The notes under the pieces were generated by a model. The model worked only from the letters and a program-made list of their open reading frames with translations, was not told where the DNA came from and ran no database searches. From contig NC_050723.1 of assembly GCF_013402915.1 (NCBI RefSeq), positions 310,001 through 374,000 of the forward strand: 64,000 nt of DNA, given 5' to 3'. This DNA comes from Zygotorulaspora mrakii. Taxonomy: Eukaryota; Ascomycota; Saccharomycetes; Saccharomycetales; Saccharomycetaceae. Position numbers and translations under genes: made by a program. Positions 49,563-58,912 of the stretch are shown piece after piece; the first letter of the stretch is position 1, and the number at the start of each line of letters is the position of its first letter.

Positions 49563-50600
49563 ATGGAAGGTGTATATTTCAACATTGATAATGGATACAT
49601 TGAAGGGATCGTTAGAGGATACAGAAATGGACTTCTAACTGGTAACCAATACATCAACTTAACACAATGTGAGACTCTAGAGGATCTAAAATTGCAGTTG
49701 TCCTCTACAGATTATGGTAATTTTTTGTCTAGCGTGCCCCCAGAATCTTTGACGACATCTGTAATTCAGGAGCAAGCCTCGGACAAGCTATATCAGGAGT
49801 TTAACTACATTAGGGACCAATCCAGTGGGATCACTAAAACGTTTTTGGACTACATCACCTATGGTTACATGATTGATAATGTTGCGCTTATGATTACTGG
49901 GACTATACACGACCGTGACAAAGCTGAAATTCTGCCACGTTGTCACCCACTGGGTTGGTTTGATACGTTGCCTACGTTGACCGTTGCAACAGATCTAGAG
50001 TCTCTGTATGAAACTGTGTTAGTTGACACACCCTTAGCACCATACTTCCGTGATTGCTTCAATAGAGCAGACGAATTAGATGATTTGAACATCGAAATTA
50101 TCAGAAATAAACTTTACAAAGCTTACCTACAAGATTTCTACAATTTTGTCTCTAGGAAAACCGATGAGCCTGCTCGTGAGATTATGCAAACTTTATTGGG
50201 ATTTGAGGCCGATAGGAGAAGCATTAACATATCTTTGAATTCTCTGCAAAGTGCAGACATCGACCCTGAGTTAAAAGGAGAACTTATGCCCGATTTGGGT
50301 CAGCTTTATCCTGTAGCTACCAGTCAGCTAGCGCAGGCTTCTGAGTTCGAAGCGGTCAGCGCAGCTGTCAACAGCGTTTATGAGTACCGTGGCATTCTTG
50401 AGTCCGGTAATTTAGAGGATCATCTTTATAAGCTAGAAATGGAGCTTTGCAGGGACGCATTTACTCAACAATTCACTGTAAGTACAATTTGGTCATGGAT
50501 GAAATCAAAAGAGCAGGAAGTTAGAAATATTACATGGATCGCTGAATGTATCGCACAGAATCAAAGAGAAAGAATAAATAACTACATTTCAGTTTATTGA
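49563..50600 (+). CDS. VMA6: V-ATPase V0 subunit d
   Basis: The length, 345 residues, equals S. cerevisiae Vma6. The N-terminus MEGVYFNIDNGYIEGIVRGY and the C-terminus NITWIAECIAQNQRERINNY are those of the family. The protein is soluble and sits on the V0 ring at the central stalk of the vacuolar proton pump. It is divergent from COG8 across 291 bp. It corresponds to YLR447C, which marks the switch to YLR/YML interleaving. Confidence 0.96.
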   Translation: MEGVYFNIDNGYIEGIVRGYRNGLLTGNQYINLTQCETLEDLKLQLSSTDYGNFLSSVPPESLTTSVIQEQASDKLYQEFNYIRDQSSGITKTFLDYITYGYMIDNVALMITGTIHDRDKAEILPRCHPLGWFDTLPTLTVATDLESLYETVLVDTPLAPYFRDCFNRADELDDLNIEIIRNKLYKAYLQDFYNFVSRKTDEPAREIMQTLLGFEADRRSINISLNSLQSADIDPELKGELMPDLGQLYPVATSQLAQASEFEAVSAAVNSVYEYRGILESGNLEDHLYKLEMELCRDAFTQQFTVSTIWSWMKSKEQEVRNITWIAECIAQNQRERINNYISVY

Positions 50601-50683
50601 AACTGAACCATTTTTGACTTTATAAAATTTTTAAATAAATATACAGAGGAAATTACCTTGAATGAAAATGCTCGAATTTGTTT

Positions 50684-51310
50684 ATGATGCGAATAGTAAA
50701 GAGACAAAGTAATTTTACAGTTTTAAGTTCAAACATCAGAAATTCGCAAATGGCTGGAAAGGAAAAGCTAAGAGTAAAGAGTTCATTTAGCGATGATGTC
50801 GTTGATGTCAAATTCTCAGTACTTGATCTTTTAAGAATATTTGCCGGTCTCATAATGGCATATTGCTGCATTTGTCGATTTTTTATAGGCAGCTGGTACT
50901 GGCAGCCTTTCAGAAGACACGCGTATACAGAACCACAGAGTCCCCTAGAAATTCCATCTTACTGGTTTGAAAAGCATAATAATCTTCCAATACCTTTCTC
51001 GGCGGACGACTTATCGAACTACGGAAGTAATAGTGAATCACACAGAATATTGCTTAGTGTAAAAGGCCATGTATTTGATGTGACAAGTGGATCACGCTTC
51101 TACGGGGAATGGGGACCATATAAGAAATTCACAGGTAGAGATTGTTCAAGGTTATTTGCGTATCCAAAATGGGATATTTCTGTCCTAAGTCGGGATTGCT
51201 CTCATGATCTAAGTAGTTTGACGCCTACAGAACTAGAAAGAGTAGATTCATGGTTACAGTTTTTTCGAGCCAAATATCCCGAGATAGGCTATGTGGAAAG
51301 TCTGCCCTAA
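50684..51310 (+). CDS. Membrane-anchored MAPR/cytochrome b5-like haem-binding protein
   Basis: 208 residues from the ATG at 50684; a TTG two codons upstream was rejected, and an ATG at 50750 (MAGKEK, 186 residues) is also plausible. One membrane segment (about residues 46-68) precedes a cytochrome b5-like domain of the progesterone-receptor (MAPR) type. Segments are SVKGHVFDVTSGSRFYG, GPYKKFTGRDCSR and a C-terminal FFRAKYPEIGY. The tyrosines matching the haem ligands of PGRMC1/Dap1 (FYG..GPY and KY) are kept. Dap1 is the S. cerevisiae MAPR protein but lies elsewhere and is shorter; I know of no S. cerevisiae gene at this site. The start is only 83 bp past VMA6. Confidence 0.75.
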   Translation: MMRIVKRQSNFTVLSSNIRNSQMAGKEKLRVKSSFSDDVVDVKFSVLDLLRIFAGLIMAYCCICRFFIGSWYWQPFRRHAYTEPQSPLEIPSYWFEKHNNLPIPFSADDLSNYGSNSESHRILLSVKGHVFDVTSGSRFYGEWGPYKKFTGRDCSRLFAYPKWDISVLSRDCSHDLSSLTPTELERVDSWLQFFRAKYPEIGYVESLP

Positions 51311-51330
51311 TTTGTGTTGATTACATAAGA

Positions 51331-52623
51331 CTATTTGTCAGTACATGCCTCCGTTTTTATAGAAAAGACTTTTAGATAAGTTTTAATGGCGCTACCAATT
51401 AAATTGCTGTCCGCTAAAAAACGTAGCTTGATGAGATCATTAGAGTATTTACGAATTTGCCCTTTATAGTAGGAAGAGTGCGCCAAGAAACTACCCACAT
51501 ACCCGACCTCTAATGTATCACTTAGTGGCTGTTGGATTAGTCGAGATATAGAAATTAGCGTCGCGACAAGATAAAAGGCGGCTCTTTTTAGAAGGATTTT
51601 ACCGATTTCACGAATCAGTAGTATGGTGGATACTTCAATCTGAAGACGTTCAAAAACTTGGTTGCCTTCAATTATGTCAATCATCCAGCGACCGTCAATA
51701 AAATCCAACTCCGGACCTAGAATATTATAGTGTTTCAAAATTCTCTGCAATGCTTGCGGTAACCATTTCCCCGATGTTACATATTCTAATGGCATATCGC
51801 AATCTGGATTGTCAACAATATCGAATTGAGTTATATTAACCGTTTTTTTGCCGAGGAATCCTGCCTCAGCATTAATCATTGTATTTAGACATGTGAATTC
51901 ATTATCGTTCTTTGGCCTTTTCTTCGATGGTAAACGCGATGAAGGTAATTCAAAACAAGCATTGAGCCCCGTTCCCACTACCAAGGCAATACTACTTTCT
52001 TTGTTCTTTATTCTGTGAGTGAGATACACGGCTACTGAATCATTAACTATTTCACCCATTTCGACGGTGAATAACGGCTCATCAAACTCTTCGAAAATTC
52101 TTTGAAAGGAAGCGTCTATGATACTTAGAACATTGAGACCCTTGACTTCCTCGGACATGTGGAAGCCTTTACCCATGGTTACAATTTCATTTTCAGCGGT
52201 TAATGGGAAACTGAATGTCACCGAAACAGTAATGGGTTCAGCACATTTGCCATTTCTCAGAAATTCAAACAAGCTCAGATATATTCGTCTAATTATAGCA
52301 TCAAAAAATTTCAGATCGACCTGGCCTGATTCGAGATTAAATTCATCTTGATACTGAAGAATACATTCGGGCATGGTGATAACAGCAAATTTTAATTTCG
52401 TGCCTCCAAAATCAATAGCTAAGATTGGAACGCTAGAGCGGCAAGATTGGTAAAAATCGTAATATACTGTTCTTTGAATTACACCATTGGGAAGCATAGA
52501 AATATCACTATTTTCAAGACAATGTCGACACTCATAAACAAGTTCTTCTATGATTTGTTCAATTGAAGATTTTGGAAGAATGCTTTTGGTCAGCTCGTCC
52601 AATATAGTGTGATAGGACGCCAT
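51331..52623 (-). CDS. NGK1: Hexokinase-family sugar kinase, YLR446W-like (N-acetylglucosamine kinase)
   Basis: The protein is 430 residues (S. cerevisiae YLR446W about 433). Hexokinase-fold motifs are present but divergent: phosphate-1 loop LAIDFGGTKLKFAVI (about 69-83), VTFSFPLTAENEIVTMGKGF in the sugar-binding region, VNDSVAVYL with the likely catalytic Asp, and adenosine motif VGTGLNACFE. S. cerevisiae YLR446W has been reported as an N-acetylglucosamine kinase (Ngk1); the substrate here is inferred from orthology. The stop lies only 20 bp from that of the MAPR gene. An 8-bp GATAACGA array sits 50-80 bp upstream of its start. Confidence 0.85.
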   Translation of the reverse strand: MASYHTILDELTKSILPKSSIEQIIEELVYECRHCLENSDISMLPNGVIQRTVYYDFYQSCRSSVPILAIDFGGTKLKFAVITMPECILQYQDEFNLESGQVDLKFFDAIIRRIYLSLFEFLRNGKCAEPITVSVTFSFPLTAENEIVTMGKGFHMSEEVKGLNVLSIIDASFQRIFEEFDEPLFTVEMGEIVNDSVAVYLTHRIKNKESSIALVVGTGLNACFELPSSRLPSKKRPKNDNEFTCLNTMINAEAGFLGKKTVNITQFDIVDNPDCDMPLEYVTSGKWLPQALQRILKHYNILGPELDFIDGRWMIDIIEGNQVFERLQIEVSTILLIREIGKILLKRAAFYLVATLISISRLIQQPLSDTLEVGYVGSFLAHSSYYKGQIRKYSNDLIKLRFLADSNLIGSAIKTYLKVFSIKTEACTDK

Positions 52624-52672
52624 AGCTCAGGATTGAATAATTTTGAGACTATCTGTACTTTTTAGCTTATCA

Positions 52673-52703
52673 CGTTATCTCGTTATCTCGTTATCTCGTT
52701 ATC
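52673..52703. repeat. 8-bp CGTTATCT tandem repeat in the NGK1 promoter
   Basis: Nearly four perfect copies of CGTTATCT (52673-52703), preceded by a related TTATCA at 52667. On the minus strand this is a phased array of GATAACGA 50-80 bp upstream of the kinase start. GATAA is the core for GATA-type nitrogen regulators, so it may be functional, but the exact GATAAG consensus is not met. Confidence 0.85.
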
Positions 52704-52890
52704 GTAATACCCTCAGCTTTAATCAAAAGTTTATTATGGTTTCTTTCCGGTCGTGATGCTCGAAGGACCAAGTCAATAAAAATTAAATTGATCGCAATTA
52801 GACTAGACAACTATCAGTTGCTTTATGAGATATCACAAGTAGTGTTTCACTACCTGAAATAAGGGACTTCCTCTATATATGCAACAAAAA

Positions 52891-52962
52891 CACTCACGGT
52901 GGGGGTCGAACCCACAATCTTCTGATTAGAAGTCAGACGCGTTGCCATTACGCCACGCGAGC
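52891..52962 (-). tRNA. tRNA-Arg(UCU)
   Basis: 72 nt on the minus strand without intron. The acceptor stem GCTCGCG pairs with CGTGAGT (G:U at the first and fifth pairs), discriminator G. The anticodon loop CTTCTAA gives UCU. The T arm reads GTGGGTTCGACCCCCAC. A T5 terminator follows directly (52886-52890). It closely matches S. cerevisiae tRNA-Arg(UCU). In S. cerevisiae some copies form a dimer with tRNA-Asp; no tRNA-Asp follows here. Confidence 0.97.
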
Positions 52963-53254
52963 TACTTTTTATAAATTTGCGGGGCGCTTAAGTGGTATAG
53001 CTACTGCTTTGAGCATCAGGGGTGCTCGATAGTTATTTAGACTTTTCATTGAAAGATCTCTATCAATTCTTTTAATCTGCTTGAATACTTAGTTTGGGAA
53101 GTAATAAAACCTTGGCAAAGGATTTCTAACTTGCCTGATCTGATGTTATCCTTAAAGCATTATTGAGACATTTAAATCCAAAACCGCATAGAGTGAGAGG
53201 ACTTCTTTGATTATTACTTATAATCGAATCTAATTGATAGTGGATTATAGAGGA
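52963..53254. other. Intergenic region between tRNA-Arg and the zinc-cluster gene
   Basis: About 290 bp upstream of the regulator gene. A GAGCA...TGCTC hairpin (53012-53027) lies in a sequence with a faint D-arm resemblance, but no intact second tRNA can be folded. Confidence 0.45.
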
Positions 53255-55333
53255 ATGGGAAATTATGAATCAAGGAAAAGAACCAAACCATGCGTGGCCT
53301 GTAAGAGACAGAAATTGAAGTGCATCTATAGCTCATCACTTCCCTGTGAACGCTGCATTAGACAAGGCATACCGTGTCACTATCCTGAAACATCCAAAAC
53401 AAAGTCATCAAACGAAAAAAATGAGTCCGCTGTGCGACACCATTTTACTGGGAACACGCAACCACTTCGACAATTGACACCAGTTTCTTTGACTACGTCT
53501 GCTCGTTTTTTCCCAGATATGAGCGATCCCAAATCCTTTATTGGGCAAACTTTAAAGGCATCAACTCTTTCTGATGGGCATTCATCGGATCAAGCGGGGC
53601 AAAATGCGGATCAAAAGCTCGTAGTTTTGCAAAATGCACTGAGCTCAGTAATGAATATGTTTCAAAATAACAGAGTTGAGACCTCTCAGCAGATAAAGCA
53701 TTTACAATCACAATTGGAGGAACTTCAGCAACATTCATATAATAGAATCAAATCGGATGTGTCTTTACCATCGTTAAGTGAAATTATCTCACAGGAACAA
53801 CAAACAGCTTCGACTACAGATTTTCGGGCAAATGAAATAATCACACTAACTGAGGCTGCAGAGCTCCTCGACCTATTCACCCATAAAATGTCTAGTCACA
53901 TGTTTGGCTATAATTTTGAGGCTGTTTCTGCAGGTGAACTCTGGGAAGAATCGCCCCTGCTATTAGTTTCCATTTGTGCAGTTGCTTGTAGACATCATCC
54001 GACATTGACAGCAAAACTAGAGCAGTTGGTAGCAAGTTTAAGCTGGTTTGCTTCTCAATTACTCAGTGACAGCGATTCTGTCTCTTCATTTAAGGAAGTC
54101 GAGAGAGTCATTCTCGCATTAGTAATTGCTTCTTTATGGTTCGAAGGAAATCGTTTATATTTGTCCATTGCGTTACAATTGGCGCGGACATGGAAGATTG
54201 ATGAAGAGCAAATGGAAGAAGGTAATAATCAATCATGGAAACTCTGGTGCCTCCTTTATATTGTGGACGGTGCGCAAAATCTACTGTCACAGAAGAGTCC
54301 TTCTGTTTACAAGCAGTCTGAACCCGTCATCTTATCAAGTCGAAGACACCTTGTTGAAAGCATCGAAAATTCTAAAATCAAGAGAATACTAGAAGATAAC
54401 TCCACATTTGGTAAAGATGAAATTGCCACTAATAAGCAATTGAATTTATTGAACGAGGTTAAACATGAAAAAATACGAATAAATTCATCTCAACTACAAG
54501 ATATAAGGCTATGCGGCCTCACAGAATATCATATGGCCATCGAATCCATTTTTCACCGTAAACACCGACCTGATCTCTCTTCAGATGCCATATCGGCTCT
54601 GCTTCAACCATCAAGTCTCGGGATACCTTGGAAAAACAACATGGATTTAGATAGGTGGATGGTTTCTTGGACAATAACGCTACAGAGCATAGATGTGCAG
54701 AATGACGCCTGGTGCTTCAAATCTACACTTCTTTACTACAATTTTGCCCGTATGCACATAAACACAGATTGGCTACTCAACAGAGGCACTAGGTTAACCA
54801 ACGGTGCTGAAAGGAAATCCAACTGGATGGAAGTTTGGAAGTTAAAGGACTGTAACGATATATCGAGTTTCAAGAATGCATCAGATGAAATAGCGACATC
54901 TGCTGCTAGTAGTCTGCTAAAAATTGCCACCCACGACATTGATATCCGTAATGTGTTTCAGTTTCTGCCCAACCATGTCTATATTATGATGTTCTACGCC
55001 TGTATAGTAATACTGAAACGATTACCATCGTTGGACATCTCGGATACCATATATATCAAGAAATTACAGAAGAATTTCAACTTAGTGAAGGCATTTAGGG
55101 ATTCATTAGTATCAGGAAATTCTTCAGACCCTGAATTTGCTCGGAAAATTGTAGAGAGTACCGACGAGCTCATGAGATCGTTTATTGACCATTGCATCAA
55201 AGTTTCCAAGTTCTCAAAAGTTCAGAGTTCGGAAGTGGCAGATATCATACAAAGTAGTGACCACGCCTTTGACACAGGAAGCAAGAGAAAAACTATTTCT
55301 GCTTGGCCAAGCATCAACCATGGCCACCCTTGA
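53255..55333 (+). CDS. Zn2Cys6 binuclear-cluster transcription factor
   Basis: 692 residues from the ATG at 53255; a TTG seven codons upstream was rejected. The zinc cluster is at Cys13, 16, 23, 31, 34 and 41 (C-x2-C-x6-C-x7-C-x2-C-x6-C) with basic residues around it. A predicted coiled-coil dimerisation segment lies at about 118-158. The middle homology region typical of fungal regulators starts near residue 195. I do not recognise the orthologue. It lies between tRNA-Arg and the BAR-like gene, where I know of no S. cerevisiae equivalent, so it may be lost or moved there. Target genes are unknown. Confidence 0.85.
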   Translation: MGNYESRKRTKPCVACKRQKLKCIYSSSLPCERCIRQGIPCHYPETSKTKSSNEKNESAVRHHFTGNTQPLRQLTPVSLTTSARFFPDMSDPKSFIGQTLKASTLSDGHSSDQAGQNADQKLVVLQNALSSVMNMFQNNRVETSQQIKHLQSQLEELQQHSYNRIKSDVSLPSLSEIISQEQQTASTTDFRANEIITLTEAAELLDLFTHKMSSHMFGYNFEAVSAGELWEESPLLLVSICAVACRHHPTLTAKLEQLVASLSWFASQLLSDSDSVSSFKEVERVILALVIASLWFEGNRLYLSIALQLARTWKIDEEQMEEGNNQSWKLWCLLYIVDGAQNLLSQKSPSVYKQSEPVILSSRRHLVESIENSKIKRILEDNSTFGKDEIATNKQLNLLNEVKHEKIRINSSQLQDIRLCGLTEYHMAIESIFHRKHRPDLSSDAISALLQPSSLGIPWKNNMDLDRWMVSWTITLQSIDVQNDAWCFKSTLLYYNFARMHINTDWLLNRGTRLTNGAERKSNWMEVWKLKDCNDISSFKNASDEIATSAASSLLKIATHDIDIRNVFQFLPNHVYIMMFYACIVILKRLPSLDISDTIYIKKLQKNFNLVKAFRDSLVSGNSSDPEFARKIVESTDELMRSFIDHCIKVSKFSKVQSSEVADIIQSSDHAFDTGSKRKTISAWPSINHGHP

Positions 55334-55480
55334 GACATTAGCGCCAAGCGACGGGCGTCACAAAAAGAAAACGCAGAAGCACAAATGGTCAAAGAAACAA
55401 GAAGACATCTATAACGTATGTATAACGAGCATTGTATACATCCGCTAATTCGAAGACACTTTTGAACTAATTCATCAGAT

Positions 55481-56557
55481 ATGAGTTCTTCTTTTAGTCC
55501 TCTAATCGCTTCCGGCAGTCCTGAAGAGCAGAATCACGACAAATCGGAAATCAAAATACCAAAAAGGAGATCATCTTCTGGATCACATTTTCTGAGGCAA
55601 AACTGGCACTCAGAATCTCGACTAGTCGATCCGCACTTCAACGAGCAGCATATAAGGTTCAAATGCATCTTTTCCAATTTGAAAGCCCTTCTTCAATCTT
55701 GCGAGAATTATAAACTTTCAATACGATCATTCTTCTACCAAACGATGATGGTGACTGAATCTTTTCGTCGACTCCTAGATGATACAGCTTTGACTACGGC
55801 GGGTGGCCTGTCAGGCTCTCAGGTTTCCAGTCCATCCAGTCCATCCAGTCCGGGAGATTCAAACCCACGAACTGTGGATATTCTGAGGAATTTTTACCTA
55901 TCCGCGGGCCTGGCTGAGACGTTAAATAAGCACAATCGAATAGATATTGAAAGACTGAACAGACAGGTAAGTGTCATATCCAAAAGGGTTGAAAATGACA
56001 TGGTTTTTTTCGAAAGCAGCGTTCAAATGCCAATCAATACCTTGATGCATATCTGTTGCAGTATATCGCAAACGATACGTTGTAGGGAACAGGCAAATTT
56101 GGAACTCAGCGGACTTTGTGATAAGATGGTCAAATCGCAGCAATCACGCAGTCACTCGAACACTGCACGTAAAATTGAGGCTGCAAATAAGTTGGACAAG
56201 AAATTCGCTCTCGCTAAAGCAAAGTACGAAACTTTGAACCTGATACTGAAAAGAGATCTTGAAACCTTGCTCAAAACTATCTCTGCGGATTTTATGAAAG
56301 AATGGTTCAAGATTTTCTACTTCACAACCTTGAGAATTTCATACTCGCTACATTACTTTTGCTGCAATTGTCCGGAATTCAAGAAGCTGCAGTTCAACGA
56401 GTATCCAAGGAGCTCTAGAAGTAGCCCGAGGGATCCAAACGGTGATAGCATAGCAATAAGTATGGCGGCGATTCTACAGAAATTCAAGCAGGATCATTAT
56501 TTCGTGTTCCACGAAATAGAAAACTTAGAGATAGTAAAGACTTATAATCGGATCTAA
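55481..56557 (+). CDS. BAR-like helical protein, possibly Ivy1-related
   Basis: 358 residues from the ATG at 55481. A Ser-rich basic N-terminus (about 1-50) is followed by three long amphipathic helices (about 58-95, 130-200, 220-285). The last has the KxxxAxxxYxxxNxxLKxxLxxLL pattern of BAR-domain third helices, followed by FMKEWFKIFYF. BAR domains bind and curve membranes; Ivy1 (vacuole, Ypt7/Vps33 partner) is the nearest S. cerevisiae type I can suggest, without certainty. A basic frame with a GTATGT donor just upstream (55320-55421) could be an extra 5' exon. No S. cerevisiae gene is known to me at this location. Confidence 0.65.
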   Translation: MSSSFSPLIASGSPEEQNHDKSEIKIPKRRSSSGSHFLRQNWHSESRLVDPHFNEQHIRFKCIFSNLKALLQSCENYKLSIRSFFYQTMMVTESFRRLLDDTALTTAGGLSGSQVSSPSSPSSPGDSNPRTVDILRNFYLSAGLAETLNKHNRIDIERLNRQVSVISKRVENDMVFFESSVQMPINTLMHICCSISQTIRCREQANLELSGLCDKMVKSQQSRSHSNTARKIEAANKLDKKFALAKAKYETLNLILKRDLETLLKTISADFMKEWFKIFYFTTLRISYSLHYFCCNCPEFKKLQFNEYPRSSRSSPRDPNGDSIAISMAAILQKFKQDHYFVFHEIENLEIVKTYNRI

Positions 56558-56838
56558 TGATCCAATTCCTATTGTTCCGTCTCTATGTTACTTTTGTGTG
56601 CCTGAATTGGTTCGTCGGTTTGTTTTCTCGAGACGGAAAGCTCAAAACTCCCTCAAAAGTTATTGCAATAGCAATTGGCCGTCTAGGGGACGACCCGATT
56701 ATACAAACGTAGATATATAAGACGGGCAACAAAGATACTTGGCAATAGCTAACGAAAATTTTGTTGCCGCTCTGAAGCTAAGAAGGATATAGATCTGATT
56801 ATAAAGTTCAGCTAGACATAAGTAGTTAACCCAGTGAA

Positions 56839-58608
56839 ATGAGCGAAGCAGAATTGAATGTGAAGTCATTTGAGATAGATGATGCTCTTGAGGCAAGTTT
56901 AAAGGGATTTGCACTTGCCAATCCATCGATTACATTGGTCCCTGAGGAGAAGTTTTTATTCAGAAAGACAGATAAGAAAAAGGTTGCCCTGATCTCTGGT
57001 GGTGGTTGTGGACATGAACCAGTGCACGCCGGTTATGTCGGTAAAGGTATGCTGGGCGGTGCTGTTTGCGGTGATATCTTTGCATCTCCATCTACCAAGC
57101 AAATTGTGAAAGGTGTGAGAATTGTCAATGAGAATGCGTCAGGTGTTTTGTTGATAGTCAAAAATTACACAGGAGATGTGCTGCATTTTGGTTTATCTTC
57201 CGAGAGAGCTAGAGTCTTGGATATTGACTGTGGTATGGCGGTTGTCGGTGATGATGTTGCTGTCGGACGTGAAAAAGGTGGAAAAGTTGGTAGAAGGGCA
57301 CTAGCGGGTACTGTTTTGGTTCATAAGATTGTTGGGGCGTTTGCAGAAGAGTATTCGAGTAAATACGGTGTTAAAGGCTGTGAAAAGGTGGCTAATATAA
57401 TCACCGATAGTTTAGTTACAATTGGTTCTTCATTGGACCATTGTAAAGTTCCGGGAAGAAAATTTGAAAGTGAGCTAACTGAAAATCAAATGGAATTGGG
57501 TATGGGTATTCATAATGAGCCAGGTGTCAAAGTTCTTGAACCAATTCCTTCCACTGAGGAGCTTATTTCCAAGTACATGCTTCCAAAATTATTGGATCCA
57601 AACGATAAAGATAGATACTTCGTCGATTTTAATCAAGATGATGAAGTGGTATTACTGATTAATAACCTCGGAGGTGTATCTAACCTAATCATTTCGGCAA
57701 TTGTATCAAAGACTACTGATCTATTAAAGAAGGAATATAACATCACGCCGGTACAAACTATTGCCGGTACTTTGATGACTTCATTTAATGCCGATGGTTT
57801 CAGTATCACGTTACTGAATGCTTCCAAGGCTTCTAGAGAATTGAAAAAAGAATTTTCCAATGTTGAAAATGTTCTTGATCTTCTCAATGCGCCTACAGAT
57901 GCACCAGCATGGCCACTTTCTGCAAATACAGACACGCAAGGCCCTAAATTCGATGAAAACATCTTAAAAAATGAAATTGAAGTTAAAGATGCGGGTGCCT
58001 ACGACTACGATGCACTTTGTAAGTGGATGAAAGCTGGTGCGGAGCAAGTTATCAAAAGTGAACCTCATATCACATCTTTAGATTCCAAAGTCGGTGACGG
58101 TGATTGCGGTTATACTTTGGTTGCGGGGGTGAAGGGAATCACAGAAAACCTGGATAGAATATCGAAGGAATCACTTTCAGAAGCAACTGCACAAATAGCT
58201 GACTTCATCGAAAGCTCAATGGGTGGTACCTCCGGAGGGCTATACTCGATTTTAGTTTCAGGCATTTCACATGGTTTGATTGACATCTGCAAAAACGCCA
58301 AAGAACCGGTTACTCCTGAAATCGCAAGTAAAGCATTTGAAATTGGTCTTAACACTCTTTATAAATATACAAAGGCAAGGCCAGGTGCTTCTACAATGGT
58401 TGACGCACTCGACCCATTTGTCAAAGAGTTTGCAAGGTCCAAAGACTACAACAAAGCTGTGGAAGCGGCAGATAAGGGGGCAAAATCAACAGCACACTCA
58501 GAAGCAGCGTTCGGTAGAGCTTCGTATGTGGGAGACTCATCCAACATTGAAGATCCTGGTGCTATAGGTATCGTGGAATTTATGAAGGGTGTACAATCGG
58601 TTTTATAA
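56839..58608 (+). CDS. DAK1: Dihydroxyacetone kinase
   Basis: The protein is 589 residues (S. cerevisiae Dak1 about 584). The N-terminal DhaK domain (about 1-350) has the GGGCGHEPVHAGYVGKGMLG loop and a SLDHCKVPG segment carrying the likely substrate-binding His. The C-terminal DhaL nucleotide domain (about 385-589) has the Mg-ATP motif KVGDGDCGYTL. The enzyme phosphorylates dihydroxyacetone, detoxifying it and feeding glycerol use. One stress element (AGGGG, 56685-56689) lies about 150 bp upstream. Position before POB3 matches YML070W, favouring DAK1 over DAK2. Confidence 0.95.
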   Translation: MSEAELNVKSFEIDDALEASLKGFALANPSITLVPEEKFLFRKTDKKKVALISGGGCGHEPVHAGYVGKGMLGGAVCGDIFASPSTKQIVKGVRIVNENASGVLLIVKNYTGDVLHFGLSSERARVLDIDCGMAVVGDDVAVGREKGGKVGRRALAGTVLVHKIVGAFAEEYSSKYGVKGCEKVANIITDSLVTIGSSLDHCKVPGRKFESELTENQMELGMGIHNEPGVKVLEPIPSTEELISKYMLPKLLDPNDKDRYFVDFNQDDEVVLLINNLGGVSNLIISAIVSKTTDLLKKEYNITPVQTIAGTLMTSFNADGFSITLLNASKASRELKKEFSNVENVLDLLNAPTDAPAWPLSANTDTQGPKFDENILKNEIEVKDAGAYDYDALCKWMKAGAEQVIKSEPHITSLDSKVGDGDCGYTLVAGVKGITENLDRISKESLSEATAQIADFIESSMGGTSGGLYSILVSGISHGLIDICKNAKEPVTPEIASKAFEIGLNTLYKYTKARPGASTMVDALDPFVKEFARSKDYNKAVEAADKGAKSTAHSEAAFGRASYVGDSSNIEDPGAIGIVEFMKGVQSVL

Positions 58609-58912
58609 ACGGATTCAAAGTCATCTTTTCATGATATCCTGTAATTTGACATTCATATAAAGTAGAATAGATATGCAACATATTAAAGAATGCGCTTCTT
58701 CTCGATTATAGGTTATGCTGTACACTACTGACATTAACAACAGTATAAACGTTAATTCTTCATTAGTCGTCATCTGAGACGGGTTTCATTTAGTTGATAC
58801 GAATCACAATGTAAAAAGCTTGTTATAAAGAAGGTCGTGTAGGCTACTTTGGAAACATAACAAACCTTCTACAGAAACTCAATTACAAGTCCTGAGAGAT
58901 ATTTGATCATAA
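58609..58912. other. Intergenic region between DAK1 and POB3
   Basis: About 300 bp of AT-rich DNA between two plus-strand genes. No gene or strong motif is seen. Confidence 0.5.

Noticed and set aside
52983..53036. Possible decayed second tRNA next to tRNA-Arg
   Set aside because: A D-arm-like AGTGGTATAGCTACT and a small hairpin are present, but no paired acceptor stem, valid anticodon arm or B box could be built.
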